A stretch of 64,000 nt of DNA from Eublepharis macularius. Lineage: Eukaryota > Chordata > Lepidosauria > Squamata > Eublepharidae. The position numbers were made by a program, and so were the translations under genes. Where the stretch lies: positions 8,393,001-8,457,000 of the forward strand of contig NC_072795.1 of the NCBI RefSeq assembly GCF_028583425.1, read 5' to 3'. The notes under the pieces are model-generated. The model worked only from the letters and a program-made list of their open reading frames with translations. It did no database searches and had not been told where the DNA came from. Of this stretch, positions 20,927-31,849 are shown in pieces (the first letter of the stretch is position 1; each line of letters opens with the position of its first letter).

Positions 20927-21343
20927 TGTCAGACTGTGGCTTATTAAAAGTTGCAATCCAGACTATCTCTTGCAATTAGACATGAGTCCATTGGTTTCAA
21001 AAGACTTTACTGAATATAAACAACCATTATAGTCCACTGGCCAAGATTCAATATCTTGGCTGGTACACGGATGTTGTTACGAATGAAGGTAAAGGTTAGG
21101 ATACAGAATAGCATAGCCCAGCAAAGCCCATCCTCCCCCCACAGTTCTCAAAACAAACGGCTTGAAGCTGAGAGAATGAAACTTTCCCAAGGCTGGGAGG
21201 GCTGTAGTCAAAACATTCCTCTTCTTTGAGATAAGTGTTGCTGGACTGCTTGTCACCTGCAAAAGAAGAGCTTGAAACACTGACAGGATTAAAATGGAGT
21301 CTCTCTGGTTAGAACACATAAGAAACATATGTCAGACCTGACA
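20927..21343. mobile_element. Probable solo LTR (fossil)
   Basis: Begins TGTCAG and ends CTGACA, with GAGTG directly repeated at 20922-20926 and 21344-21348, fitting a solo LTR with a 5-bp target duplication. Family not identified. It abuts the head of a SINE. Confidence 0.6.
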
Positions 21344-21347
21344 GAGT

Positions 21348-21583
21348 GTAGCACAGTGGTTAAGTGGTTCGGCTGCAAATCAGCACTCTACTAGTTCGAA
21401 TCCCACTACTGCCATGAGCTCAGTAGGTGGCCTTGGGGAAGCCCCTCCTCTCAGCCCCAGCTCCCCAACTGCATTGTGGGGATAATAATAATAATACTAA
21501 CTTGTTCACTGCCCTGGGTGAAGCACTAATTTGTCTAGAAGAGTGGTATATAAGTGCTATCATCATCATCATCATCATCTTTC
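21348..21583 (+). mobile_element. tRNA-derived SINE, type B
   Basis: TAGCACAGTGGTTAAGTGG, box-B-like AGTTCGAATCCCA, ending in a (CAT)n run at 21558-21580. Confidence 0.75.
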
Positions 21584-21691
21584 CCATTGAGCCTCAGCCC
21601 CCTTGCTTTCCCTCAGAACTCCCACGAAGTCCTCCATACCTCATAGGGTTGTTATGAGGAAAAGATGGAGGAGAACAATATAAACTGCTTT

Positions 21692-21952
21692 GGCCAGTTT
21701 GGTGTAGTGGTTAAGAGCACGGGACTCTAATCTGGAGAGCCGGGTTTGATTCCCCACTCCTCCACGAAGCCAGCTGGGTGACCTTGGGCGAGTCACAGTT
21801 CTCTGGAGCTCTCTCAGCCCAACCCCACCTCACAGGGTTATTGTTGTGGGGTAATAATAACACTTTGTAAACCGCTCTGAGTGGGCATTAAGTTGTCCTG
21901 AAGGGCGGTATATAAATCGAATGTTGTTGTTGTTGTTATTATTATTATTATT
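21692..21952 (+). mobile_element. tRNA-derived SINE, type A
   Basis: Close to consensus: GCCAGTTTGGTGTAGTGG to GGCGGTATATAAATCGAATG then (GTT)n. Confidence 0.85.
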
Positions 21953-22174
21953 AAATGAAGTAAGTAAACGAATTGCAGGAAGCTATGGTAATCAGTGGAA
22001 ATAAAATGCTACAGCTGTAGTAAGGGTTCCTAACAGCAGGTGGCAGCACACTGCCTTTGCCACTGCAGGAATCCTGCCAGGATAAACCTCAGTAAAGTGC
22101 CTGTAATGGCACAGAGGATGTATCCTTATCCCTTTGAGGATCTGTGCTGCCCCCTGCTGCTGAGGATCAAGATC

Positions 22175-24460
22175 ACATGACAAAGGGAGCTTTGACTCTT
22201 GAAAACTCATACCTTGGGAATCTAGAGACTCTCTACATGAGACATCTGATACATGAAGAACACATCAGGAGTTGCAGTGTTTGCTGGGAAGGGTAGTTTA
22301 AAAAGACAGAGCTGGCAGCAGAGCAAAGGCTTTGCTGAAATTTTGTTTTACAAAAGATATATTGATGATTTATTTTTCATTATTGCAAACGAAACGGTAG
22401 TCCAGGATTTCTGTGGATGGATGAACAGTGTTAACAATAACACCCGATTCACGTGGACTTACAACAGTTCTTTTATTAATTATTTAGATGTAACAGTTTT
22501 CCGTACAGCAGAGGGCAGTGTGGGTGTATGTCTGTTTCATAAACCTACAGACAGGAATGCTTTTTGGCATTTCCAATCCTTTCACTCCCCCACATCTACG
22601 ATGTAACTTACCTTTCAGTCAATTTCTTTGTTTCAGACAGAATCCCTCCTTGGTTAGGGATTTTTACACCAGTAGTGAACGTCTAATGAAGGAATTTTCC
22701 CTCAGGGGATACCCCGAACATATTGTTAACAACTGTAGAGGCTGAGGCCTCTGATGAAATAGACAGGATTTATTAAGGGCTTAGGTCAAACCTCAGGAGG
22801 AGAAACTTACTTTCGCATTAGATTACACCCTCTTAGTGAAATCTATCAGGCGTGTAATACTTAAATACTGGCCCTTGGTACGAGATCTCCTGGCTGTAAA
22901 AATCCCCCAGAATGGCTTTGCGTAGAACTAGGAGCTTTAGGGATTGCCTGATACACTCTGACCTGTGGGTAATAAGACAGAGTAGGGATTTCCTGAAGGG
23001 TCATTTTAAATGCGGCCATTGTTCCACGTGTGATTTGGTCATGCCTGTGCAGCAGACTACTGAACTGGGTTTACGTTGTGAGGCTTTCTCGAATTGTAAT
23101 ACTCAAAATGCGGTTTATGTTATTGTATGCCCATGTAAAAAAACTATATGTTGGTTACACAAGTAGAGCAATCAAGGTTCGTGTGCAAGAACATCGTTCA
23201 AGAATCCGACGTCCAGTGGAGGATGTTCCATTGCTGTCCCGTTTTCTGGAGTCAGGACATAAGGACGGACATTTTTTATATGCTGTATTACATGTCAGCA
23301 AGTTTAAAGAGGAAGCCTTCATACCGAGAGACCTATACAGAAAAGAAGCATGGTGGATTCATAAGCTGAAATCTGAAAGCCCCAATGGACTTAAAGTTAA
23401 TGGTGATTTGTCAGCGTTTTTGTGAGGACTATTTCCGGGGTTGTACTGGCCCTTTAAGGACATTTGTTCAATTACTATATATTGGGTGTTGAGCTATGTT
23501 GGGTACACGCCTATGAGCGAATGGCCATTGTGCATTGAGACTGAGATGTGAAGATTTCTAATTCATTGTTTGTAAGTATAATTCTGGGCTATTTATGGAT
23601 TTTAAACATTAATTAATATTCTGACATACTATTTATTATCTATTTCAGCTTCATAACTGCCATGAAGAAGGGGTAACAGAAACGGGATATTTCTCGCTTA
23701 GCAAACCCGTTGCAGTTACTAATGATATGTAAATTGTATGTACATGATTGTTCATGAATTATTGATTGTATGCTGATGAATTTTCATTCTGGATTATACT
23801 GTATTGAGGATTGATTGTTGTTTTGACTATCGTTTGGCAAGGAGGCACTGTCCCTTTAAGCTAGCACTTGCACTTTGAAAAGGTTTACTGGTACAATTGC
23901 ACTTTAGAACCTATGGAATGTATGATGCTACTAGGTGGCTGCTGTGGACATTTTTTTGCCTTCTGTTGTTGATTGACTGTTCTTCATCGTACAAAGAAAT
24001 TTTGTGTTGGTACAATCTGCTGTCATTGTGTCTTTAAGAATTGTAGTAGTAAGTTAGTCATGGCATTTTTTGTATTGATTGCTATACACTGGAGCTGTGT
24101 GAAGGGGCTGTGAAATGCCAGAAGGGAAACTTCAGCCCATTATGACCTCTCGAGGTCCAAGCCCAGCTCTAGAAGGCAGCTCCAGCCCATTTTCATTCCT
24201 CGCTGCCCTCTGGTTGCAATCCCGCACAGTTTTAGACTGGAGAGGTGAAATTGACAGAGCCTTTGGGGAGGCAAAGATGAAATTGACAAACCCTCTGAGG
24301 AGCGATCGCCATCTCTTTCTTTTAAAACTATGTTTCCCAACTAAAATTACATCTCCCTACACTTGATGAACACGTGCCAAGGTATCTTGTATAGAGAGAT
24401 TCCTAGTTGGTTTTTAAGGTACTATTGGATCCTGATCTTGCTCTTTGACTGCTGATCAAC
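22175..24460 (+). repeat. Three-layer nest of transposable elements
   Basis: Outer layer: a Penelope-like tail, split into 22175-22215 (AGGGAGCTTTGACTCTTGAA) and about 24400-24460 (TTGGTTTTTAAGGTACTATT). Middle layer: a DNA transposon with roughly 100-bp inverted ends, left about 22215-22330 and right about 24110-24400. Inner layer: a Neptune-like Penelope element. The uninterrupted tail at 24690-24775 shows how the outer pieces belong together. Confidence 0.6.
22336..24110 (+). mobile_element. Neptune-like Penelope-like element, 5'-truncated, broken
   Basis: Parts in order: reverse transcriptase segment with YIDDLFFI, a KPTDRN block, a Cys-rich segment CGHCSTC, a GIY-YIG endonuclease (YVIVC ... 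YVGYT), then a 3' untranslated part from about 23430. The Cys-rich linker before GIY-YIG points to a Neptune-type element. It carries a handful of breaks and cannot be active. Confidence 0.75.
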
Positions 24461-24647
24461 ATGACCACCCACCTGAAAATATCTTCATTGTTGAACCTCA
24501 TTCCATTCCCAGTGATCTCTATGCATAATCCGTTCAGAGCCGTTTTACATATCACAGGTGAGGGGGAGGGATTTTTTTTAACACTGTCACGAGGAGGAAA
24601 AATAAAGCTCCCTGTTCTGAATGCAGGAAGATTATGTGGGAGAGCAA

Positions 24648-24776
24648 GTTTCAAGTCCAGGTCCACCTTAAAGCCCAACAAGATTCAGTCCCTTAAAGAC
24701 AAAGGGAGCTTTGACTCTCGAAAGCTCATACTTTGAAAATCTTGTTGCTCTTTAAGGCGCTTGTGGATTCAAATCC
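24648..24776. repeat. Penelope-like tail, inverted pair
   Basis: CCTTAAAGCCCAACAAGATT at the left and AATCTTGTTGCTCTTTAAGG at the right are the same tail in opposite directions. Confidence 0.6.
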
Positions 24777-24950
24777 TGCCACGACCATATTAGGGTACAG
24801 CCCAATGAAATGTAGAAGGACACGGAGGAAGGAATTAGGGGATAACAGTGTCTATCATGATGATTTCCTGGCAACACCCCTACTGAGAAGTTATTGGACC
24901 CAGAGGGAAACAAAAGCAGAGGAGTTGAAGATAAGGCTGTGCTTTGCCTG

Positions 24951-25094
24951 TCTCACAACAACCTGTGAGGTGGGTGGGCCTGAGAGAGCTCTGAAAGAGC
25001 TATGACTAGCCCAAGGGGGCTTCAAGCGAAGGAGTGGGGAATCAATCCTGGTATATTAGAGTCCTGCTGCTCTTAACCACTACACCAAACTGGT
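24951..25094 (-). mobile_element. tRNA-derived SINE, type A (head half)
   Basis: Minus strand: ACCAGTTTGGTGTAGTGG, GGATTGATTCCCCACTC, CTCACAGGTTGTTGTGAG. The 3' half is absent. Confidence 0.7.
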
Positions 25095-25159
25095 ATAGGT
25101 TGCACACAGCGTACAACGGCTGCAGTCAATGGTTCTCAGTGGAACTTATGACAAAAAAC

Positions 25160-25372
25160 TTTATTTTCCTGATTTTCTCCCCGCTGGATATGCAAAGTGG
25201 CTTACATCATCATACTGATCTCACCTATTTTATCTTCAACAACAATCCTATGAGGTAGGCTAGGCTGAGAGATAATGGCTGGCCTGTCACCCAGGGAGCT
25301 TCCAAGGCAAAGTAGGGATCTGAACCCAGGTCTCCCAAATCCTAATGTGATACACCAGTACACCTTGCTGGC
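25160..25372 (-). mobile_element. tRNA-derived SINE, type F
   Basis: Minus strand: GTGTACTGGTGTATCACATT, AGACCTGGGTTCAGATCCC, CCTCATAGGATTGTTG. Related to the copy at 15922. Confidence 0.55.
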
Positions 25373-25430
25373 TGTCATTGTAAGGGCAACAGTAAGTTAG
25401 AGAGAGAAGTACATAACACAACCTCTGGTA

Positions 25431-25588
25431 GTGTTGCCAACTGCCTGGAAAAAAGCCCTGTCCCTTTAATAGAGGTTTTAATGGGATATTATTTACCTCC
25501 ATGCCATGAAAAGCTCCACCTTCCTATTTCCATACATCAGGCCTCTATTAAAGGGACAGAGACTTTTTCTCCAGGCCTCTTGGCAACT
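25431..25588. mobile_element. Foldback MITE
   Basis: Left TGTTGCCAACTGCCTGGA with CCTTTAATAGAGG, right CCTCTATTAAAGGGACAG with CCTCTTGGCAAC, are inverted copies. The spacer is about 64 bp. Confidence 0.65.
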
Positions 25589-25689
25589 CAGAGCTTGAAT
25601 CTGTTTTTTTGTTCCACTTTGTTGGCAACAGAGAAATTCCACCTTCCGGCCTGCGTTGTTTCTACTTAAGGCCACCCATTGGTGTTGTT

Positions 25690-26690
25690 TAGGGGTGGAA
25701 ACCTTTTACATATTAGGCCTGGGGAGGAACTAGTAGGTTGCTTGGCAATTCACTGTGACTAATTTACGAAGCGCTTCAGAGATAAAATCAAGCGTATGGA
25801 ATCCATCTTGGAGTGTACATTCATCACAGATGTAATCATTGTTATCAAGGCTTTTGTTTTTCATGTTCATATGGATACCTCTCTGTTTGTGCAACCTGAA
25901 GTCAAAATATCTGGAGACATTATTCATTCATGCCCATTCTGGCTAGGGAGATACACCAGAAAGGAAACCAGCCTGGGACAGGAAACTGGAAACTGAGATA
26001 AGTGTTACTCTAGTGTTTCTGTCTCTATCTTGGCTCCACATTTGAGATCTGAACCCTTCCCCAAACCACAAAACCATTTCTCATTGGTGGTAGCCAGTCA
26101 GTAGGCGTAGACACGGGCATCTTCTCATTTCAATTGTTTTTGAGACACAGAGTTGCTATGTCATGGGAAATTCCAGGAGATTTTTGGACAGTGCTCGGGG
26201 AGGGTGGCGTTTGGGCAGAGAACTCATCACAGATGTTAAATGTTAAATTTAAGTTTCCAATTTTCCCAGCCGCCTTATATCATTTATAGGCGTCTGTATG
26301 CATGGGTTCTGTATGCCATACTAGCCTTTTGGTCCTAAATATTTGTGCTGGTATAACTGGCTACTGTCCAAATATGTTCCACTCTGCCTTTAAAAACATT
26401 CTCTCAAAATCATCTTCAGATTTTTCTCGGTGGTAAGGAGAAAAATCACTCTGATAACCTGTAGGAGGACGCCTCTCTCCAACTGACCTCTTTTCTTTAA
26501 TGTCTTTACAGGTTAACACCATTTTTTCCTAGTTTGTATGTTACATCATAGGAGTAATGGAAGTCCTAGAGCATCCACCCTCTGTAGCCAGTCTAGGATG
26601 TCTGATTTTCCTAGCTTTTATGGTATACCATAGAGAGCACCCTCTGAACTGCCATTTCCTCAAAGATAATTGATCACTGTAGTCTAGTGA
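25690..26690. other. Intergenic stretch, mostly unassigned
   Basis: Only a weak remnant of the GGGTTGCCAAC MITE family is visible near 26160-26220 (AATTCCAGGAGATTTTTGGA). No exon or RNA gene seen. Confidence 0.45.
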
Positions 26691-26769
26691 TCAGTACTCA
26701 TGGGATAACAACAACAACAACATTAACATTATTATAATTTTTAACAATAATAACAACGGTAAATATCAA

Positions 26770-26940
26770 AACTGATTTATGATGACCCCAGGCAGGGGCT
26801 TTCAAGGCAAGTGAGAAGCTGGGATGGTTCGCCACTGTCTTCTTCTGTAACCACCATGTTTCTTGGCGGTATCCCATCCAAGTACTGACTTCAGCCAACC
26901 CTGCATAGCTTCCCAAATCTGACATGGTCAGGTTACACCA
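26770..26940 (-). mobile_element. 5S-rRNA-derived SINE
   Basis: TATCCCATCCAAGTACTGAC and CCCTGCATAGCTTCCCAAAT are antisense to the internal promoter part of 5S rRNA, the mark of SINE3-type elements. Diverged copy. Confidence 0.65.
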
Positions 26941-26999
26941 TTCCACCTTCCCATTCCTAACAACTGCAACAACAACAACAACAAAAATAAGTTCACAAC

Positions 27000-27635
27000 A
27001 CATACTTAATTCTAAGTAATATAAGTGAAAGACAGTATTTTCTTACAATGAATTCTACTAATTTTAATATAAATTGGAGTGTCTCTGCAGTCCTTCTCAG
27101 GAGAAAGCTGAAGTCCCGAAGGGAAACTTTTTGCTCTTTGGATGTGGCCTTCAGTGGTCTGAATTCCAGTATAGCAGCTGACTATCAACAGCGAAATTGG
27201 GAATGAAATACAAATGGTTTGTCTCATGTGCTGTGGTTTATACAGCCGTATTTGAGTTGATCTGGAAGTTTTCTTTCACAGCCCGTTTTACATTCAAGTC
27301 GTTCCTATACACAACAGATTTACTGGGCGTTCTACTTGTGTGTGTTGATATTAACACAATTCTGATATTGACACAAGGAAAGGCACTTTGCACTTGCTCA
27401 GAGGTCAGTCATCTTTATTCTCAGTCATCAAGGTTGGAAGCAGATTCTGGGGCAATACATAAGGGGGATGTTAACGGCTCCATTGAACCCCCCTCCCCAT
27501 CAAGATTTGGAAGACACAACTCACTCCTATCTAGATGTGCGTATTTGTGAAAAGGAAGTGCTGCGTTGATGTTGGAAGAGATGAAGAGAGAGGAACAGAG
27601 GTGGCCAAAGCACCTGAATGAATGTACAGCATCAA
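27000..27635. other. Intergenic stretch without recognised features
   Basis: No exon, RNA gene or named repeat seen. The open frames present are short and uninformative. Confidence 0.45.
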
Positions 27636-27637
27636 TG

Positions 27638-27824
27638 GCCCTCTTCACATTGCTTCCCTTCACTTGCAACGATGCGGAACGTCACGCAAAAAACGCGGAA
27701 GATTGCGTTTTCTCACGCGAGATTTGCACAACATTGCAAACATGAAGAAACGTGATCTTCCGTGTTTTTTGCATGATGTTCCGAGTCATTGCGAGTGAAG
27801 GGAAGATATGTGAAAAGGGCCCTT
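27638..27824. mobile_element. Palindromic MITE, family P2
   Basis: GGCCCTCTTCACATTGCTTC to GTGAAAAGGGCC with CpG-rich inverted arms (AACGCGGAAGATTGCG against GTGATCTTCCGTG). Confidence 0.65.
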
Positions 27825-28318
27825 CTCTCTCTGAGACTGGGATATGGAGCAGTATCTGCCTGATCATGGTGTTTCTTTGCTTCGGTCTTTGTTCTAGTTT
27901 TATATTTGTAAATAAAGCAAATATTTTTAAAGGTTATTCTCCGGTAGTCTCTTCTTGAAAATAAGGACCATAGACTTCACCACTATGTTGCCTTACGTAC
28001 TACCTGTTGTCTTAAATACGTGCTCCTATGAGCTCCTTGTGCTTCATGTAGTCTAATGTCAGCCCTAGAATTGCTTATGTTCTGTTTCAGCATTTTTTCA
28101 ACGCTGTATTGGATTCTTATCAATGCTATGTCTTTGGCCATTTTCACATGTCTGCAACCCTCCGGAAAATCATGCAAAACTCACGGCTCGGTGGCGTCTT
28201 CTTCACAGTCAAATTACAGCATTTTATACCTGGGAAAATGGGATGAGATGGGGAAGGGATGTCACACAGGCAAGATGGAATCATAGCCTCTGAGCCCTTT
28301 GCTATCATTTTTTTAAAT

Positions 28319-28495
28319 GTCATCAAGTTGCAGCCAACTTACAGCAACTTCAAGGGAAGAGACGTTCCAAGGTGGTTTGCCGCTGCCAGCCTCCATGTAG
28401 TGACCCTGGACTTTCTTGGTGGTTTCTCAGCCAAGGACTAATCAGGGCAGACCCTGCTTAGCTTCCGAGAGCTGATGTGATTGGACCATCCAGGG
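28319..28495 (-). mobile_element. 5S-rRNA-derived SINE
   Basis: GGCAGACCCTGCTTAGCTTC then CGAGAGCTGATGTGATTGGA matches the antisense 5S promoter region. The upstream part shares CAAGGTGGTTTGCC with the other copies. Confidence 0.65.
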
Positions 28496-29228
28496 GGTAC
28501 TATGGCACTAAGTAATTAAAAACCTTCCAGCAAACGATGGCAAGTTTTAGAAAGAGCTGCTGTAGGGAATGCCTCTGGCAACTATTCAGCAGTGAGAATG
28601 TGGCCCGAAATCTTATTTTGGAGCCCAAAGATTATAACTAGGGCTGTCTCATCACAGCGAAAGGCAAATGTGGGTGGTAGCTGCTTGGCAAAAATTATGT
28701 GCAATGTTGGCCAGACTGAATGTTCTACAACCAGGTGGCTTACCTGAATGTGAAGATAATAATGACTCTAATCTGAGAGACTACAAGAAACTGTATAACT
28801 GGTCCAGGGAAAAGAACAAGAAACTGAAATTTAGGAAAACGGACACATAGCCTTGTTTTGCCAACCATTCGCACCATCTTCTTCCAATTTTCCTCTCAAG
28901 TAGCAACTGCATATTGTTTCAGCTGAAACAAACTAATTTTATCTTCATTCCCCCCCCCAATTCCTTTATTGATGTTCTTAAAAAATTCATAATACAGAGA
29001 TTGCAATAGATAATTCAAATTACAAGAATATCAATGCAATATAATAATTGAACATAACAATGTGCTAGAAGAAACTAACACTGGAAATAAAATACCTTAC
29101 GAAAAGATCAGGAGAGTTTAGCTTACCAGTCATATGTAAGATTCCAACATACTTTAGAAGCATTTCTGAGGAAACTATGCAAATACATGGTAGGTAATGT
29201 CTTGCTACATTAATTACTTACCTCTATA

Positions 29229-29619
29229 AGTCTGAGAGTGTCTCTGCACAAGACATCTTACACGGGGATGCTCAAGTGACTAAGAGCTAAGCTACAAGTG
29301 ACGCCTGACACAGGTTGGACACTTGTCAGCTTCCCTCAAGTTTTGATGGGAAATGTAGGCATCCTGGTCTTGCAGCTGTCTTGCAGCTGTAATGGAGAGC
29401 CAAGCTGTAAAAACATTTCCCATCAAAACTTGAGGGAAGCTGACACGTGTCCAACCTGTGTAAGGCATCACTTGTAGCTTGGCTCTTACTTTCTGTGTGG
29501 TCTTATAGTCAAGTGTACTCTGTCTCCCTAGTAGTGCATGTGTATCCACAATAGAAGAACAAGCGTAAGATCTTTCATTTGATCCTACTCTTGTAAGATG
29601 TCTTGTGTAGAGAGACTCT
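29229..29619. mobile_element. DNA transposon with CAAGACATCTTACA termini, host of another MITE
   Basis: CTCTGCACAAGACATCTTAC at the left and GTAAGATGTCTTGTGTAGAG at the right are inverted termini. Related termini bracket the Neptune-like element (22215-22260, 24380-24405). The element at 29282-29487 is inserted in it. Confidence 0.55.
29282..29487. mobile_element. Near-full palindrome flanked by ACT
   Basis: AAGAGCTAAGCTACAAGTGA and TCACTTGTAGCTTGGCTCTT are the ends, with arms of roughly 80 bp. ACT stands on both sides (29279-29281, 29488-29490). Same family as 34407-34528. Confidence 0.7.
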
Positions 29620-29937
29620 AAGGCCAAACTACGTGAGATGCCAGACACATGGTCTTCATATGTCGGGTCTTGCAAGCCTATCCGTGAGGAGTAGTCAGCT
29701 GCTCAATGCGATTTTCAGCTGGGCAGAATCACATCTGGAGGGACTCTATCTCTCTCTCTTTCAAAAATCCTCTGGAAGCTTGGGATGGGGAGGGGAATGA
29801 TGTAACAGGAGGCAGGGAAAGAGCCAAGTCCCCCCCCCCCCAAGTGGATTTTCATATAAAGAACAGCCGCTCGACTGGAAAGATTCTCACTTTCAAAAAT
29901 CCACTCGGCTTGGTTTTCCTTCAGGAGCTTGGAGATA

Positions 29938-29966
29938 GCCGGGGGTGGGGGTGGGGGGGGGGTGGG
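29938..29966 (+). other. Potential G-quadruplex
   Basis: Runs of five, five, ten and three G separated by single T. A C-run lies about 110 bp upstream at 29831. It satisfies the usual G-quadruplex pattern; folding is inferred. Confidence 0.6.
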
Positions 29967-30166
29967 ATATAACAGAAGGCAGCAAGAAAAAAGCCACGCA
30001 AGAGAGAAAATCAGTGGCGCGATTGCCTACTGTGAGAAAAACAATGGGAGGGACTGGGATTCTCTCTCCATGCAAAAAACCCTCGGCTTTTTTCCTGCTT
30101 CCTGTTATGTCATCCCACCTCATCCCTTCTAGAGCTCCTGGAGGTTTTTTGAGAGAGAGAGCGAGA

Positions 30167-30356
30167 GGCCATTTCCACACTACTTACCTTCGTCTGGAAC
30201 ACCGCAGAACATCACAAAAATAATGTGGAAGATAGCGTCTTCTCGCGCAAGTTTTGCGTGACATTGCGCAAAACTTGCGTGAGAAGACGCTATCTTCCAT
30301 GTTTTTTTCGCGACGTTCCGCAGCATTCCAGATGAAGATAAGTAGTATGGAAATGG

Positions 30357-30358
<2 letters not shown>
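30167..30358. mobile_element. Palindromic MITE, family P2
   Basis: GGCCATTTCCACACTACTTA to TAAGTAGTATGGAAATGGCC. The arms are almost fully complementary and meet at TGACATTGCGCAAAAC. Confidence 0.75.

Positions 30359-30405
<47 letters not shown>
30359..30405. repeat. (AG)n microsatellite between two palindromes
   Basis: About 23 AG units lie exactly between two P2 elements. A shorter AG tract precedes the first. Confidence 0.95.
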
Positions 30406-30407
<2 letters not shown>

Positions 30408-30595
30408 ATTTCCACACTACTTACCTTTATCCGGTACGCTGCAGAATGTCACGAAAAAAATGCGGAAGATAGCATCTTCTCACACGGATTTTGCACGACA
30501 TCACGTAAAACTCGCGCAAGAAGACGCTGTCTTCCGCGGGTTTTTTGTGACATTCTGCAGCGATCCGGATGAAGGTAAGTAGTATGGAAATGGCC
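30406..30595. mobile_element. Palindromic MITE, family P2
   Basis: CCATTTCCACACTACTTACC to GGTAAGTAGTATGGAAATGG. Sister of the copy at 30167, with a diverged centre. Confidence 0.75.
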
Positions 30596-30779
30596 AGAGA
30601 CAGAGTCCCTCCAGTTGTGATTCTGCCCAGCTGAGAATCGCACTGAGCAGCTGAGGGTTTTTTAAAACTACACTTCTTAGAAAACCTTGCAGGATCCAAC
30701 ATGTGCCCCTGCATCTAGGGTAGTTCCACGCTAAGAGTCGAGCTGTTGTGCTAGACTTTACATTAAGAATAACCATGTC

Positions 30780-30998
30780 CAGGGCTTTTTTTCAGCTGGA
30801 ACACGGTGGAATGGAGTTCCAGAACCTCTTGAAAATGGTCACATGACTGGAGGCCCCGCCCCCTGATCTCCAGACAGAGGGGAGTTTAGATTGCCCTCTG
30901 TCTGGAGATCAGGGGGTGGGGCCACCAGCCATGTGACCATTTTCTCCAAGGGCAACCCACTGAGTTCCGCCACCTCTTTTCCCAGAAAAAAATCCCTG
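30780..30998. mobile_element. hAT-type MITE with perfect 8-bp target duplication
   Basis: CAGGGCTTTTTTTCAGCTGG to AAAAAAATCCCTG, flanked by ACCATGTC at 30772-30779 and 30999-31006. Confidence 0.9.
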
Positions 30999-31661
30999 AC
31001 CATGTCCCTTACAAACTGGCAACTGTGTGGTATTGGCTTTACTCCTCCTTCCCCTCAATTGCTTATCAGATCTTTTAGCTCTTCAAGCACTTCTTAAGGC
31101 TCAGCTCAGATCCACCCTAGCTGAGCTTCAACTATCTTCAAAGTTTTGTTTGTATTCCATAGCATATGCCGTTTATTACCCACTTAGGGAGAAAGGCAAG
31201 CCATATAAAAGTTTTACAGTTATTATTCTTGGAGATGATGTTGGATGTTGTTAGACACAATTTGCTAACCTCTTGTTAAAGATTTATGAGCATGATTAAT
31301 GTAATAGTATTAAATGCAGAATGATTGCCTAATCTCATCAAAAGAAGAGAAGTTGCTACTGCAATAAAGAACAATAAACCTGATATACTTTTATACAAGA
31401 GTCACAAAGATCCCTGGTTTGGAACACAATATATAGAACAGGCTCCTCAAAGTCTAGAGGAGTTGCCACTCCACAACAAAATTATTTGATTGCGACTGCA
31501 AAGAAGTACTCACAGATTCCAGAGGTAGATATCGCTGCAAGTTTTAAAATTTTTTATGAGCCACTTAAATGAGCAGATAGGCTTTCTCAAAGTAAGTCAA
31601 ATGCCCTTCTTTGCTAAAACTATAGTCTTCCTTAACTTCAAGAAATGCGAAATCATCATCA

Positions 31662-31845
31662 AGGAGAAGCCATGGCTCAGGAGAGCTTCTGCTTGGTGGC
31701 CAAATGTCCCAGGTTCAATTCCCAGTATCGCCAGTTCAAAAGATCTCTACCCAAGACCCTGGGCAGCCACTGACAGTCTGAGTAGACAGAACTGAATATG
31801 GTGGACTAATGGTCTGATTTAGTATAGGGTAAGTTCATATATTCA
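31662..31845 (+). mobile_element. tRNA-derived SINE, type E
   Basis: GAAGCCATGGCTCAGGAGAG, box-B-like AGGTTCAATTCCC, then GCAGCCACTGACAGTCTGAG and AGACAGAACTGAATATGGTG. A known reptile SINE layout. Confidence 0.7.
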
Positions 31846-31849
31846 TCTC

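Larger units (their letters stand above)
29619..30735. mobile_element. 1.1-kb composite of nested palindromes
   Basis: Outer arms about 29625-29750 and 30605-30730 are inverted copies (GGGCAGAATCACATCTGGAG against CTCCAGTTGTGATTCTGCCC). Inside lie a further inverted pair (29929-30000 and 30085-30145), two P2 palindromes and an AG tract. No credible coding frame. Confidence 0.6.
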
